A stretch of DNA of 64,000 nucleotides from NCBI GenBank assembly GCA_963842235.1, contig CAWJFT010000001.1, positions 248,001 to 312,000 on the forward strand, written 5' to 3'. The position numbers and the translations under genes were made by a program. Shown in pieces: positions 41,947 to 50,263 of this stretch. The DNA comes from JACDAN01 sp963842235 (GTDB taxonomy: Bacteria; Actinomycetota; Thermoleophilia; Gaiellales; Gaiellaceae). A model generated the notes under the pieces. The model did no database searches. It was not told where the DNA came from and worked only from the letters and a program-made list of their open reading frames with translations. How positions within the stretch are numbered: position 1 is the first letter of the stretch; each line of letters starts with the position of its first letter.

Positions 41947-41960
41947 CGTAGGCGCCTACG
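41947..41960. promoter_or_regulatory. 14-bp perfect palindrome, candidate operator
   Basis: CGTAGGCGCCTACG reads the same on both strands over all 14 bases. It lies 31 bp upstream of the 41916 start on the minus strand and about 150 bp from the plus-strand start at 42113. A smaller palindrome, CACGGC-GGA-GCCGTG, follows at 41963-41977. It suggests a dimeric regulator site between the divergent operons, but no regulator is identified. Confidence 0.5.
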
Positions 41961-41997
41961 ACCACGGCGGAGCCGTGCGTCCCGGCGTCACGAGCTA

Positions 41998-42012
41998 GTT
42001 ACAACTTGTCAC
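41998..42012. promoter_or_regulatory. Dyad operator candidate, imperfect copy
   Basis: GTTACAACTTGTCAC is an imperfect dyad of the type GTnACAA-C-TTGTnAC. It is a direct repeat, two mismatches in 18 bp, of the site at 42067-42081 (18 bp from 41998 and 42067). The 69-bp spacing (about seven helical turns) would put both on the same face of the DNA. Confidence 0.5.
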
Positions 42013-42013
42013 T

Positions 42014-42047
42014 TGCAGAGACGCTCGGCGGAAAGTGCCGCTCTGCA
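42014..42047. repeat. Inverted repeat TGCAGAG / CTCTGCA
   Basis: TGCAGAG at 42014-42020 faces CTCTGCA at 42041-42047, with a 20-base interval between the arms. It lies exactly between the two dyads at 41998 and 42067. It could form a hairpin in RNA or be a further binding site; no terminator-like T-run follows. Confidence 0.45.
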
Positions 42048-42066
42048 GGGTCAAAGCGAGACCCTT

Positions 42067-42081
42067 GTAACAACTTGTTAC
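42067..42081. promoter_or_regulatory. Perfect dyad operator candidate GTAACAA-C-TTGTTAC
   Basis: GTAACAACTTGTTAC is a perfect 7+1+7 dyad, lying 31 bp before the GTG at 42113. The AT-rich arms stand out from the surrounding high-GC DNA, as expected for a repressor site or promoter element. Paired with the site at 41998, it likely controls the operon that leads to hppD. Which protein binds is not known. Confidence 0.55.
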
Positions 42082-42112
42082 TTGGGCTCTCGACGCGCGG
42101 TAGGGTCGCAGG

Positions 42113-43000
42113 GTGAGGCGGATCAGCGCGGCGGAGCTGATGCTGCTGGCCACCGTCTCGATCTGGGCGTTCAACTTCACGGTGACGCGGTACGTCCTCA
42201 CGCACGGATTCCAGCCCCTCGCGTACTCGGCGGCTCGCTTCGGCGCGGCGGCGCTGATCGTCTCGACGGTGACCTATGGTCGCGAACGCTCGCTCTCCTT
42301 CCGCCCGCGCGATGCGGCCCTGCTGGCCGCCGCCGCCATCGTGGGCATCTACCTCAACCAAATCGCCTTCGTCTACGCGATCGATCTGACGAACGCCTCG
42401 ACCACCGCGCTGATCTTCGGCAGCCTGCCGATCCTGACCGCGATCTTTGCCTACGTCTTTGGCGTCGAGCGGCTGCACCGGCGCTTCTGGATCGCGGCTG
42501 CACTGTCATTTGCAGGTGTGTTTCTCGTCGCGGCCGGCTCCGGCGGCGGCTTCTCGGGGAATCTGGTCGGGGACGTCCTCGCCTTCGTCGGCGCCGCGAC
42601 CTGGGGTGCCTACTCCGTCGCGATCGTCCCGTTGCTCCGTCGATACTCGGTCTGGCGGATCAGCGCCGGCGCGCTCCTCGTCGGCTCTGTCCCGCTCATC
42701 CTTACCGCCATGCCGCAGCTGCTCGACCAGCGCTGGGACCTTGGCGCGCTCGTCTGGGCGGCGTTCGCGTTCGCGGTCCTCGGGCCGCTCGTCTTGACGA
42801 ACATCCTCTGGTTCACCGCCATCGACCGGGTCGGCCCTTCGCGGGCCACGCTCGTGACGAATCTCCAGCCCTTCCTGGCCGCGCTCTTCGCCGTGGCGCT
42901 GCTCTCGGAGGATCTGACCTTGGTGCAAATCGCCGGTGGAATCACCATCGGCGCCTCGCTGCTGCTGGCGCGACGGCGACCGGCCATGGAGTCGGGGTGA
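42113..43000 (+). CDS. EamA/DMT-family transporter
   Basis: A 295-residue membrane protein with ten hydrophobic helices and the doubled EamA unit of the drug/metabolite transporter superfamily. Recognisable points: WAFNFTVTRYVLTHGFQPLA, ALIFGSLPILTAIFAYVFGV, WGAYSVAIVPLLRRYS and SRATLVTNLQPFLAALFAVA. Such proteins move small metabolites or amino acids, most often outward. GTG 42113 starts it. It is the first gene of a run (this, phosphotransferase-like, hppD, then a flavin oxidoreductase), joined by GTGA and ATGA overlaps, so a link to aromatic amino acid catabolism is possible but unproven. Confidence 0.85.
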   Translation: MRRISAAELMLLATVSIWAFNFTVTRYVLTHGFQPLAYSAARFGAAALIVSTVTYGRERSLSFRPRDAALLAAAAIVGIYLNQIAFVYAIDLTNASTTALIFGSLPILTAIFAYVFGVERLHRRFWIAAALSFAGVFLVAAGSGGGFSGNLVGDVLAFVGAATWGAYSVAIVPLLRRYSVWRISAGALLVGSVPLILTAMPQLLDQRWDLGALVWAAFAFAVLGPLVLTNILWFTAIDRVGPSRATLVTNLQPFLAALFAVALLSEDLTLVQIAGGITIGASLLLARRRPAMESG

Positions 43001-43848
43001 TCGCAGACCGCGTCGCACAGCTGCTCGGCCGGCGGGTCGTGTCGCTCGAGAGAATCGAGAGCCGCGGCTACGCCGCCGCTTACCACGCGGTCGCAGAGCT
43101 CGAAGGCGGCCTCTCCGTCTTCGTAAAAGCCGGATCCGAGGAGGTGACGAGCCGGTTCCTGCGCGAGGAGATTCGCCTCTACCGGTCCTTCAAAGCGCCG
43201 TTCATGCCCGTCTTCCACGGTGCAGACGACGGCGACCCGCCGATCCTCGTCATCGAGGATCTCCGCGAAGGACGATGGCCGCCGCCGTGGGACGGGGACG
43301 CCGTCAACGCCGTGCGCGAGGTCCTCGAGGCCCTCGCCGCCAGCGAGCCGCCCGAATGGCTCGAGCCTGTCGATCGCGAGTGGCTGACAGGAGGTTGGGC
43401 CGAGATCGAGCGCGATCCCCAGCCGTTTCTCTCAACCGGCATGTGCTCCCGCGAGTGGCTCGAAGCGTCGCTGCCCATCCTTCGCGAGCGCGCCGAAACC
43501 GCTCCCGTTGACGGCGAGGCTCTTCTCCACCTCGACGTCAGAAGCGACAACATCTGCTTGACCGAGCGCGGTGCCGTCCTCGTGGACTGGAACCAAGCCT
43601 GCATCGGAAATCCTGAGCTCGACGTCGCCGCGTGGTTGCCGTCGTTGCGTCTCGAGGGTGGCCCCGAGCCGGAGGAGATCCTCCCCGGCGGCGGTAGATT
43701 CGCCGCCGTGCTCGCCGGCTTCTTCGGGAGCCGCGTCGGGCGGCCACCGCCGCCGACGGCTCCTCAAGTCCGCGAAATCCAGCGTGCGCAGGCCAAAGTC
43801 GCCCTCGCCTGGACTGCTCGCGAACTCGATCTAAGATTCGACCGATGA
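42997..43848 (+). CDS. Aminoglycoside-phosphotransferase-like kinase
   Basis: A 283-residue protein of the APH/choline kinase fold. The Brenner motif is HLDVRSDNICL (His178, Asp180, Asn in the metal site), and the second metal-binding segment is VLVDWNQACIGNPELDVAAW. The N-lobe has VFVKAGSEE for ATP binding and an ILVIEDLREGRWPPPW hinge. It phosphorylates a small molecule with ATP; actual substrates in this family range widely, so antibiotic resistance should not be assumed. GTG 42997 overlaps the transporter stop as GTGA and its own stop overlaps hppD as ATGA, so the three are tightly coupled. Confidence 0.82.
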   Translation: MIADRVAQLLGRRVVSLERIESRGYAAAYHAVAELEGGLSVFVKAGSEEVTSRFLREEIRLYRSFKAPFMPVFHGADDGDPPILVIEDLREGRWPPPWDGDAVNAVREVLEALAASEPPEWLEPVDREWLTGGWAEIERDPQPFLSTGMCSREWLEASLPILRERAETAPVDGEALLHLDVRSDNICLTERGAVLVDWNQACIGNPELDVAAWLPSLRLEGGPEPEEILPGGGRFAAVLAGFFGSRVGRPPPPTAPQVREIQRAQAKVALAWTARELDLRFDR

Positions 43849-44945
43849 GCTCGACCGACTTCATGCCGCTGACCGGCTGGGACCACGTCGAGTTCTGGGT
43901 CGGGAACGCCAAGCAGGCTGCCTACTTCTACGAGAACGCGTTCGGGTTCACTCGCACCGCCTATGCCGGCCCCGAGACCGGCGTCCGGGATCGCGCCTCG
44001 TACGTGCTCGAGCAGGGCGACATCCGCCTCGTGATGACGAGCGGAGTGCGCGTCGGTAGCGAGATCACGCAGTTCGCGTGCCGCCATGGGGACGCCGCGA
44101 AGGTCGTTGCGCTCCAGGTTCCGAGCGCGACAGAGGCCTACCGCCAGGCGATGCAGCGCGGCGCGCGTGGAATCAACGAGCCCCGGTGGCTGGAGGACGA
44201 TTTCGGCCGCATCGAGGTCTCGTCGATCGGGACCTACGGCGAGGTCATCCACTCGTTCGTGAACCGCGAGGACTACGCCGGGCCGTTCTTCCCGGGTTAT
44301 CGCTCCGCCGTGGACAACGGACAGCCTGCGACCGGCGTCGGCCTCATCATGCTCGACCACGTCGTCGGCAACGTCGAGCTCGGCCGGATGAACCACTGGG
44401 TCGAGTTCTACGAGCGCGTCTTCGGGATGACGAACATCGTCCACTTCGGCGACGACCAGATCCAGACGGAGTACTCCGCACTCATGTCAAAGGTCATGGC
44501 CGACGGCAGCGGGAAGATCAAGTTCCCGATCAACGAGCCGGCCGAAGGCAAGCGGAAGAGCCAGATCGAGGAGTACCTCGAGTTCAACGGCGGCCCGGGT
44601 GTCCAGCACATCGCCATGCAGAGCGGCGACATCGTCCGCACCGTCGAGACGATGAAGGAGCGGGGCGTAGCCTTTCTCGACACGCCGGAGGCGTACTACG
44701 AGGAGGTGGAGGATCGCGTCGGTGAGATCAGCGAGGACTACGCCGACTTGAAGCGGCTACGGATCCTCGCCGATCGCGACGAGGACGGCTACCTGCTCCA
44801 GATCTTCACCAAGACCGCGCAGGATCGCCCGACGCTCTTCTTCGAGGTGATCGAGCGCCACGGCGCGACGACGTTCGGCGAGGGCAACTTCAAGGCTCTC
44901 TTCGAGTCGATCGAGCGCGAGCAAGCGCTCCGAGGGAACCTGTAG
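43845..44945 (+). CDS. hppD: 4-hydroxyphenylpyruvate dioxygenase
   Basis: A 366-residue two-module VOC-fold, iron(II) dioxygenase that converts 4-hydroxyphenylpyruvate to homogentisate in tyrosine catabolism. The iron ligands are His172 (LDHVVGNVE), His255 (VQHIAMQSGDI) and Glu334 (FFEVIERHGA). The family signatures ALMSKVMADGSGKIKFPINE and GFTRTAYAGPETG are complete. The length and C-terminal helix are normal. ATG 43845 overlaps the previous gene's TGA as ATGA. The other pathway genes are at 50264-51469 (hmgA) and 48460-49338 (FAH-like), in separate transcription units. Confidence 0.95.
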   Translation: MSSTDFMPLTGWDHVEFWVGNAKQAAYFYENAFGFTRTAYAGPETGVRDRASYVLEQGDIRLVMTSGVRVGSEITQFACRHGDAAKVVALQVPSATEAYRQAMQRGARGINEPRWLEDDFGRIEVSSIGTYGEVIHSFVNREDYAGPFFPGYRSAVDNGQPATGVGLIMLDHVVGNVELGRMNHWVEFYERVFGMTNIVHFGDDQIQTEYSALMSKVMADGSGKIKFPINEPAEGKRKSQIEEYLEFNGGPGVQHIAMQSGDIVRTVETMKERGVAFLDTPEAYYEEVEDRVGEISEDYADLKRLRILADRDEDGYLLQIFTKTAQDRPTLFFEVIERHGATTFGEGNFKALFESIEREQALRGNL

Positions 44946-44962
44946 CGGCACCCAACGCGGTC

Positions 44963-46357
44963 GTGGTCGGATCGGGGCCGAACGGCCTCGCCGCCGCGAT
45001 CACGCTCGCTCGAGCCGGCCGGTCGGTTCTGGTTCTCGAAGCAGCGGGCACCGTCGGCGGCGGTGTCCGTTCGGCCGAGCTGACGCTCCCGGGCTTCGTT
45101 CACGACGTTTGCTCGGCCGTCCACCCGCTTGCCGCGTCATCGCCGTGCTTCCGCCAGTTGCCGCTCGTGGATCACGGTCTCGAGCTCGTCCACCCGGCGG
45201 CGCCACTGGCACATCCGCTCGACGACGGCACCGCGGTGATGCTCGAGCGCTCGGTCGACGAGACCGCGGCCGGGCTCGGCCGCGACGCAGAGGCGTACCA
45301 GAAGCTGATGGCGCCCCTCGTCGAGCGGGGCGACCTGCTCGAGCCGTTCCTCCTCGGCCCCGGGCCGTTCCCACGCCATCCGCTTGCCGCCGCACGCTTC
45401 GCGGTGCTCGGACTTCGCTCGGCGGTCGGCCTCGCGTCGAGGTTCGAAGGAGAACGCGCACGGGCCCTCTTCGCAGGGCTCGCCGCGCACTCGATGCTGA
45501 ACCTCAACCGGATGCCGACTGCCTCATTCGGGCTCGTCCTTGGGCTCCTGGCCCACAGACACGGCTGGCCGGTCGTCCGAGGTGGCTCCCAGAAGCTCGC
45601 GGACGCGCTCGCCTCCTATCTCCGCTCACTGGGCGGCGAGATCGAGACGGTTCGTCACGTCGATTCGCTGGACGAGCTGCCGCGGTCGGACCTCACGATG
45701 CTCGACGTCACTCCACGGCAGGTTCTCCGTATTGCCGGACACCGGCTGCCCGGCCGCTACCTGAGGGCTCTGAGGCGGTACCGGTACGGGCCCGGCGTCT
45801 TCAAGGTCGACTGGGCGCTCGACGGGCCGGTTCCGTGGGCCGCTGAGGAATGCCTGCGCGCGGGAACCGTCCATCTGGGCGGGACGCTGGAGGAAATCGC
45901 GGCGTCGGAGGACGCCGTGTGGCGCGGAGAGGCGGCGGAGCGCCCGTACGTGCTCGCCGCCCAGCAGAGCCTGTTCGACGACACGCGGGCGCTCGACGGC
46001 AGGCACACGCTCTGGGCCTACTGCCACGTGCCCAACGGGTCGCGGGTGGACATGACCGCAAGGATCGAGGTCCAGGTCGAGCGCTTTGCGCCGGGTTTCC
46101 GCGAGCGAATCCTCGACCGCAGCGTCCGCGGCCCCGCGGAGATCGAGCGCGAGAACGAGAACTACGTCGGCGGAGACATCAACGGCGGCGTGCAGGACCT
46201 GCGGCAGCTCTACACGCGGCCGGCGATCCGGCTGAATCCGTACTCGACGCCGATCGAAGGCGTCTACGTCTGCTCGTCCTCGACACCGCCGGGCGGCGGT
46301 GTCCACGGTCTCTGCGGCTATTACGCTGCCCGCTCGGCGCTTGCAAAGAGTTCGTAA
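44963..46357 (+). CDS. Phytoene desaturase-like FAD oxidoreductase
   Basis: About 464 residues of a flavin amine oxidase / phytoene desaturase-like protein. The dinucleotide-binding motif VGSGPNGLAAAITLARAG is at the very start, the adenine-ribose side contains EAAGTVGGGVRSAEL, and the C-terminal FAD segment reads STPPGGGVHGLCGYYAARSA. GTG 44963 is the only available start, but it clips two or three residues of the first beta strand (frame continues NAVVVGSG upstream to the hppD stop without another start codon), so the true start is unclear. Substrate unknown. It follows hppD by 17 bp and may act in the same operon. Confidence 0.8.
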   Translation: MVGSGPNGLAAAITLARAGRSVLVLEAAGTVGGGVRSAELTLPGFVHDVCSAVHPLAASSPCFRQLPLVDHGLELVHPAAPLAHPLDDGTAVMLERSVDETAAGLGRDAEAYQKLMAPLVERGDLLEPFLLGPGPFPRHPLAAARFAVLGLRSAVGLASRFEGERARALFAGLAAHSMLNLNRMPTASFGLVLGLLAHRHGWPVVRGGSQKLADALASYLRSLGGEIETVRHVDSLDELPRSDLTMLDVTPRQVLRIAGHRLPGRYLRALRRYRYGPGVFKVDWALDGPVPWAAEECLRAGTVHLGGTLEEIAASEDAVWRGEAAERPYVLAAQQSLFDDTRALDGRHTLWAYCHVPNGSRVDMTARIEVQVERFAPGFRERILDRSVRGPAEIERENENYVGGDINGGVQDLRQLYTRPAIRLNPYSTPIEGVYVCSSSTPPGGGVHGLCGYYAARSALAKSS

Positions 46358-46434
46358 AGATCCTGCTCTAGGCCAATTTAGGCGCGCCATCGGGGAACAA
46401 CCAAGAGGATCAGAGGCAAAGGAGGCACAGACTC

Positions 46435-47052
46435 GTGAAACGACTTTTGATCCTCTCAACCGTGGTCCTCGGCGTGCTGCTTTTCGCCGTCGCCGCAGTG
46501 GCGAAACCCGGCCCGGGGAAGGGCCCGAAGCCGAAGGCGGGGCACGGGAAGCTCACCTTCGTGGTGAACACGACCGACAACGGATCCTGTGGTGGCCCGT
46601 GGGCCAATGACACGGTCAAGCGAACGTTCATCGTCAAGCTGAACGCTGACGGCTCCTACACGCTCACCCGCCGCGATCGAGGCATGTTCGTCACGCTCGC
46701 CGGGGTAAGCCCGGGCGCTTGTGACACGACCGGCCGTCATGGCCACACCGTTCGCGCCGGCGTGAAGGGCAAGCTGGTCGGTTTCCTGCGCGGCACGGTG
46801 ACCGGCGGCACGTTCAACCCCAACGCAACCTGCACGGGACCCGACTGCGGTTTCACTGACGTCTTCCTGACGACGTTCTTCGGTCCGACCGCCGTGTTCT
46901 CGTGCTTCGAGAACAGCTCTGACTGCAAGTTCAACTTCAACTACACGGCTGCGCGGCATCAGGCGCTGCTCTTCCGCCACTGGCAGGACAAGGGTAAGGG
47001 TGCCGGGACGATGCTGCACGAGGTCTTTCACGGCGACATCGCCGACGCGTAG
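46435..47052 (+). CDS. Secreted protein with conserved cysteines
   Basis: A 205-residue exported protein. The N-terminus MKRLLILSTVVLGVLLFAVA is a signal peptide with cleavage after VAA or AVA. A Gly/Pro/Lys-rich linker (KPGPGKGPKPKAGHGK) then leads to a beta-rich domain with four to six cysteines (NGSCGGPWAND, GACDTTGRHG, NATCTGPDCGF, FSCFENSSDCK). The linker suggests cell-wall contact. No family recognised. GTG 46435 follows AAAGGAGG by nine bases, a strong ribosome-binding site. It is an isolated gene with a good terminator. Confidence 0.75.
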   Translation: MKRLLILSTVVLGVLLFAVAAVAKPGPGKGPKPKAGHGKLTFVVNTTDNGSCGGPWANDTVKRTFIVKLNADGSYTLTRRDRGMFVTLAGVSPGACDTTGRHGHTVRAGVKGKLVGFLRGTVTGGTFNPNATCTGPDCGFTDVFLTTFFGPTAVFSCFENSSDCKFNFNYTAARHQALLFRHWQDKGKGAGTMLHEVFHGDIADA

Positions 47053-47075
47053 CCAGCTCTTGACCGACGAACGGA

Positions 47076-47107
47076 GGAGAGCCCGCTTCATGCGGGCTCT
47101 CCGCGTT
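47076..47107 (+). terminator. Strong hairpin terminator
   Basis: A perfect 11-bp stem GGAGAGCCCGC / GCGGGCTCTCC with a five-base loop TTCAT (47076-47102) is followed by GCGTTT. It lies 24 bp after the stop of the secreted-protein gene and 12 bp before the metal transporter start, so it separates the two transcripts. Confidence 0.8.
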
Positions 47108-47119
47108 TAGCCTGCGCGA

Positions 47120-48463
47120 GTGACGCCGCAGCGGCGAACCGCGCTCGTCTCCGTGCTCGCGGCGGTCGCGCTCATCGCGCTGAAGCTCGGCGCCGGTCTT
47201 GCGAGCGGGAGCCTCGGGCTCGTCTCCGAGGCGATCCACTCGGGTACCGACCTCGTCGCGGCGTTGCTGACCTTCTTCGCCGTCGGGGTCGCCGGACGGC
47301 CTGCGGATCCAGGGCATCCCTACGGACACGGGAAGGCGGAGCACCTTGCGGCGCTCGCCGAGGCCGCGATCCTCGTCCTCGCCAGCCTGTTCATCTCCTA
47401 CAAGGCGCTCTCGCATCTGTTCGGCGCCTCCGAGCCCGACGTGAAGGCGACGTGGTACGCCTTCGTCGTGATCGGCCTCGTGATCGCCGTCGATGCGAGC
47501 CGGACGATCGTCTCGCGGCGCGGCGCCAGGCGGTACGGCAGCGCCGCGCTTCAGGCGAATGCGCTCCACTTCGGCAGCGACCTGGCCGGCTCCATTGCGG
47601 TGCTCATCGGCCTCGTGCTCGTCGCGTCCGGGTACCCCGGCGCTGACTCGGTTGCGGCGCTCTTCGTCGCCGTGCTCGTCCTCCTCGCCGCCGCGAGGCT
47701 GATGCGGAGCAACGTCGACGTGCTCATGGACCGCTCACCCTCGGACGCGGACGCTGCGGCTCGTGCGGCGATCAAGGAGATCGACCCTCCGGTCGAGCTC
47801 CGCCGCCTCCGGATGAGGCGCTCGGGCGGACGTCACTTCGCGGACGTCGTCATCGGGGTTCCGCCCGGCGCTGCCGTCGGGCAGGGGCATGCCGCGGCCG
47901 ACCAGGTCGAGCAGGCAGTTCAGGCTGCGCTCCCGGAGAGCGACGTCGTCGTCCACGTGGAGCCCGGCACCGAGGAGGCGCTCCGCGACAACGTTCTCGC
48001 TGCCGCTCTGAGCATCCCGCGGGTGCGCGAGGTGCACAACGTCCGGATCGTGACTGTGAACGGCGGAGCCGAGGTTGGGCTGCACATCAAGCTCCCGGGA
48101 GGACTCTCACTCGCAGAGGCGCATGCCGTCGCCTCGGAGGTCGAGGCAGCGATCTTGCAGCGGCTTCCGCAGGTTGTCGCCGTGCAGACGCATCTGGAGC
48201 CGTTGCGGGAGGAAGAGGCGGGCGAACGGACCGCGCCGCCCGACGAGCGGGCCATCGTCTCGATCGCGCAGGAGCTGACGGGCGAGCCGCCGCGCGACGT
48301 GCGCCTCGTGCGAACCGACGAGGGCCTGCTCGTGTTCGTGACGCTGCGAGTGGCCGCCGAGCAGACGCTGGCCCAGGCCCACGCCCTGGCCACCGAGGTC
48401 GAGGAGCGGATCCGCGAGCAGCTCCCGGAGATCGCCGACGTCGTGGTGCACACAGAACCGTGA
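47120..48463 (+). CDS. CDF-family metal transporter with repeated cytoplasmic domains
   Basis: A 447-residue cation diffusion facilitator, which exports divalent metals such as zinc or iron in exchange for protons. Six membrane helices (residues about 8-200) contain the metal-site pairs SEAIHSGTDLV in helix 2 and NALHFGSDLAGS in helix 5. The C-terminal 230 residues hold three copies of the ZT-dimer (ferredoxin-like) domain, each ending in VVVHVEP, VQTHLEP or VVVHTEP, instead of the usual single copy. GTG 47120 starts it; it shares GTGA with the FAH-like gene. The metal cannot be told. Confidence 0.85.
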   Translation: MTPQRRTALVSVLAAVALIALKLGAGLASGSLGLVSEAIHSGTDLVAALLTFFAVGVAGRPADPGHPYGHGKAEHLAALAEAAILVLASLFISYKALSHLFGASEPDVKATWYAFVVIGLVIAVDASRTIVSRRGARRYGSAALQANALHFGSDLAGSIAVLIGLVLVASGYPGADSVAALFVAVLVLLAAARLMRSNVDVLMDRSPSDADAAARAAIKEIDPPVELRRLRMRRSGGRHFADVVIGVPPGAAVGQGHAAADQVEQAVQAALPESDVVVHVEPGTEEALRDNVLAAALSIPRVREVHNVRIVTVNGGAEVGLHIKLPGGLSLAEAHAVASEVEAAILQRLPQVVAVQTHLEPLREEEAGERTAPPDERAIVSIAQELTGEPPRDVRLVRTDEGLLVFVTLRVAAEQTLAQAHALATEVEERIREQLPEIADVVVHTEP

Positions 48464-49338
48464 AGCTCTGCATGTTCAGCCCCAAGGGGCACCACTTGCA
48501 GCGCGGCTGGCCCGCCCGGATCGAGGGCGACCGCGTGATTCAGCTTGCCGCCCAGACACTTCAGTCGTTCTTCACCGGAGGCGGACACGCTCGCGAGCAT
48601 GCCGAGCACCGGCTGGACGAGGTCGAGCTCCTACCGCCGGTGCTCCATCCGCCGTCCGTTCGCGACTTCTACACGTTCGAGCAGCACGTGAAGGCCGCGC
48701 GGGCCCGGCGCGGGCTCGAGGTGCCGGAGGAGTGGTACCGGATCCCGGTCTTCTACTTCTCCAACCCGGCCGTGATCTACGGCCCGGAGGCGGAGATCCC
48801 CTACCCCGAAGGCACGGCAGAGCTCGACTACGAGCTCGAGGTGGCGGTGATCATCGGCGACGAGGGGAAGATCGGGGGCTTCACGGTCATGAACGACTGG
48901 TCCGCGCGCGACCTCCAGCGGGAGGAGATGAAGGTCGGGCTCGGACCGTCGAAGGGCAAGGACTTCGCGACGAGCCTGGGGCCGATCGTCGTCACTCCGG
49001 ACGAGTTCGACGGCTCCTCCGGGACGATGATCGCCCGCGTCAACGGCGAGGAGCGATCCCGCGGCGAGCTTGGGGACATGTACCACTCGTGGGAGGCGAT
49101 CGTCGCCCACGCCGCCCGCAACACGCAGCTCTTGCCGGGCGATATCCTCGGCTCGGGAACGGTCGGGACCGGCTGCATCCTGGAGCACGGCGACGGCCGC
49201 TGGCTCCAGCCGGGCGACGTCGTCGAGCTCGAGGTGGAAGGGATCGGGGTGCTGAGGAACCGCATCGGGGCGGGTCGTCCAAGTGCCGACCCGCCCCGTA
49301 CGGCGTCTACTGATCCTGAAGAGCGGCGAGGCCGGTGA
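48460..49338 (+). CDS. Fumarylacetoacetate hydrolase-family protein
   Basis: A 292-residue enzyme of the FAH superfamily, using a divalent metal to cleave C-C bonds in beta-diketo acids. The metal-binding Asp/Glu are in LDYELEVAVIIGDEG and MNDWSARDLQ, and the GPSKGKDFATSLGPIVVTPD and GDILGSGTVGTGCI motifs match. It is the family's small single-domain form. Given hppD and hmgA within 7 kb, fumarylacetoacetase (final step to fumarate plus acetoacetate) is a sensible but unproven role. GTG 48460 overlaps the transporter stop. Its 3' end overlaps the convergent gene by 32 bp. Confidence 0.82.
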   Translation: MKLCMFSPKGHHLQRGWPARIEGDRVIQLAAQTLQSFFTGGGHAREHAEHRLDEVELLPPVLHPPSVRDFYTFEQHVKAARARRGLEVPEEWYRIPVFYFSNPAVIYGPEAEIPYPEGTAELDYELEVAVIIGDEGKIGGFTVMNDWSARDLQREEMKVGLGPSKGKDFATSLGPIVVTPDEFDGSSGTMIARVNGEERSRGELGDMYHSWEAIVAHAARNTQLLPGDILGSGTVGTGCILEHGDGRWLQPGDVVELEVEGIGVLRNRIGAGRPSADPPRTASTDPEERRGR

Positions 49339-50176
49339 TCGTGTGCGAGCCGTCGCCGATCCGTCCCAGCGACTTCGTCCGGCCGGTGTTGATGTCGAGC
49401 CGGTACAGCCGGGAGCCATAGCGGCCCGTGGAGGTGCCCGCGACCCAGCCGACGTTGGCGGAGCCTGCGATGTCGAAGCCGACGTTGCTTCCGAGCTGGA
49501 GCCCAGTCGACACGGGCATGATCAGCGTGCCGGCATTGGCCGGGCGCTGGATCCACAGCTGGTCCGGGCTTGCGGCGATGTCGTAGGCGTAGAGCTCGGT
49601 CACCGTCGGACGCGTCGCGAAGGCGGTGAAGGACGAGTTCGTGTACGCCGATCCGACGATCTGCACGCCCGCCGGGGTCAGCTTCGTGTCGACGGAGAGC
49701 AGGGAGCCGTCGTCAGGATTGAGCCGGATGTTGTCGCCGGCATCGCTCGTGATGCGGATCTTGTCCACCGTCGGGTTGAAGTCGAACCCGTTGACGGTGC
49801 CGGAGAGGATCGAAGGGCTCGTGTCGAAGCTCTTCCCCTCGGGCACGGCGATCGCCGTGCGCGGGTTCAGCCGGTAGACGACTCGGTCGCTGCCGAGCGC
49901 GTACAGGTCGCCCGAAGCGGGCCGGAAGTCGATCCCCTTGACCGTGACGCCCTGGGGCAGCCCGGTGATCGCCTTGGACCGAAGCTTTCGCGGGTTGTCG
50001 GAGCTGAAGCGCAACAGGCTGCCGCCGGTGTCAGTCGCATAGAACATGCGGCCGGCGCAGCGTTTGCAATCGTCGTCGCCGCGCTTGCCGCTGTCTGCGA
50101 GCGCGGCGAGCGGCATCGCAAGCGCGAGGAGCGCGAGGAGCAGGACGCCGCGTCGGAAGAAGCGAGAGAGGTGCAT
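49307..50176 (-). CDS. DUF4394-like secreted beta-propeller protein
   Basis: A 289-residue exported protein. The signal peptide is FFRRGVLLLALLALAMPLAA. The mature domain has six to seven repeats of a G-x-D-F-x-P or V-G-x-A-Y pattern (VKGIDFRPASGDLYALGSDR, VNGFDFNPTVDKIRITSDAG, QIVGSAYTNS), which matches DUF4394, a propeller-like domain of unknown function. GGAGG lies six bases before ATG 50176. Stand-alone gene. It is convergent with the FAH-like gene and overlaps it by 32 bp. Confidence 0.82.
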   Translation of the reverse strand: MHLSRFFRRGVLLLALLALAMPLAALADSGKRGDDDCKRCAGRMFYATDTGGSLLRFSSDNPRKLRSKAITGLPQGVTVKGIDFRPASGDLYALGSDRVVYRLNPRTAIAVPEGKSFDTSPSILSGTVNGFDFNPTVDKIRITSDAGDNIRLNPDDGSLLSVDTKLTPAGVQIVGSAYTNSSFTAFATRPTVTELYAYDIAASPDQLWIQRPANAGTLIMPVSTGLQLGSNVGFDIAGSANVGWVAGTSTGRYGSRLYRLDINTGRTKSLGRIGDGSHTITGLAALQDQ

Positions 50177-50263
50177 TGAAGCCTCCGTGGTCGAGAAACG
50201 TGTCGAAGAGGCTTCGCACGAGGTCGGTCAAGGGTTCAATTCCGCCCGCGGTAACCTTCGGCC

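Noticed and set aside
42997..43848. Aminoglycoside resistance gene
   Set aside because: The fold is shared by many kinases acting on diverse small molecules; the neighbours are catabolic genes, and nothing indicates antibiotic modification.
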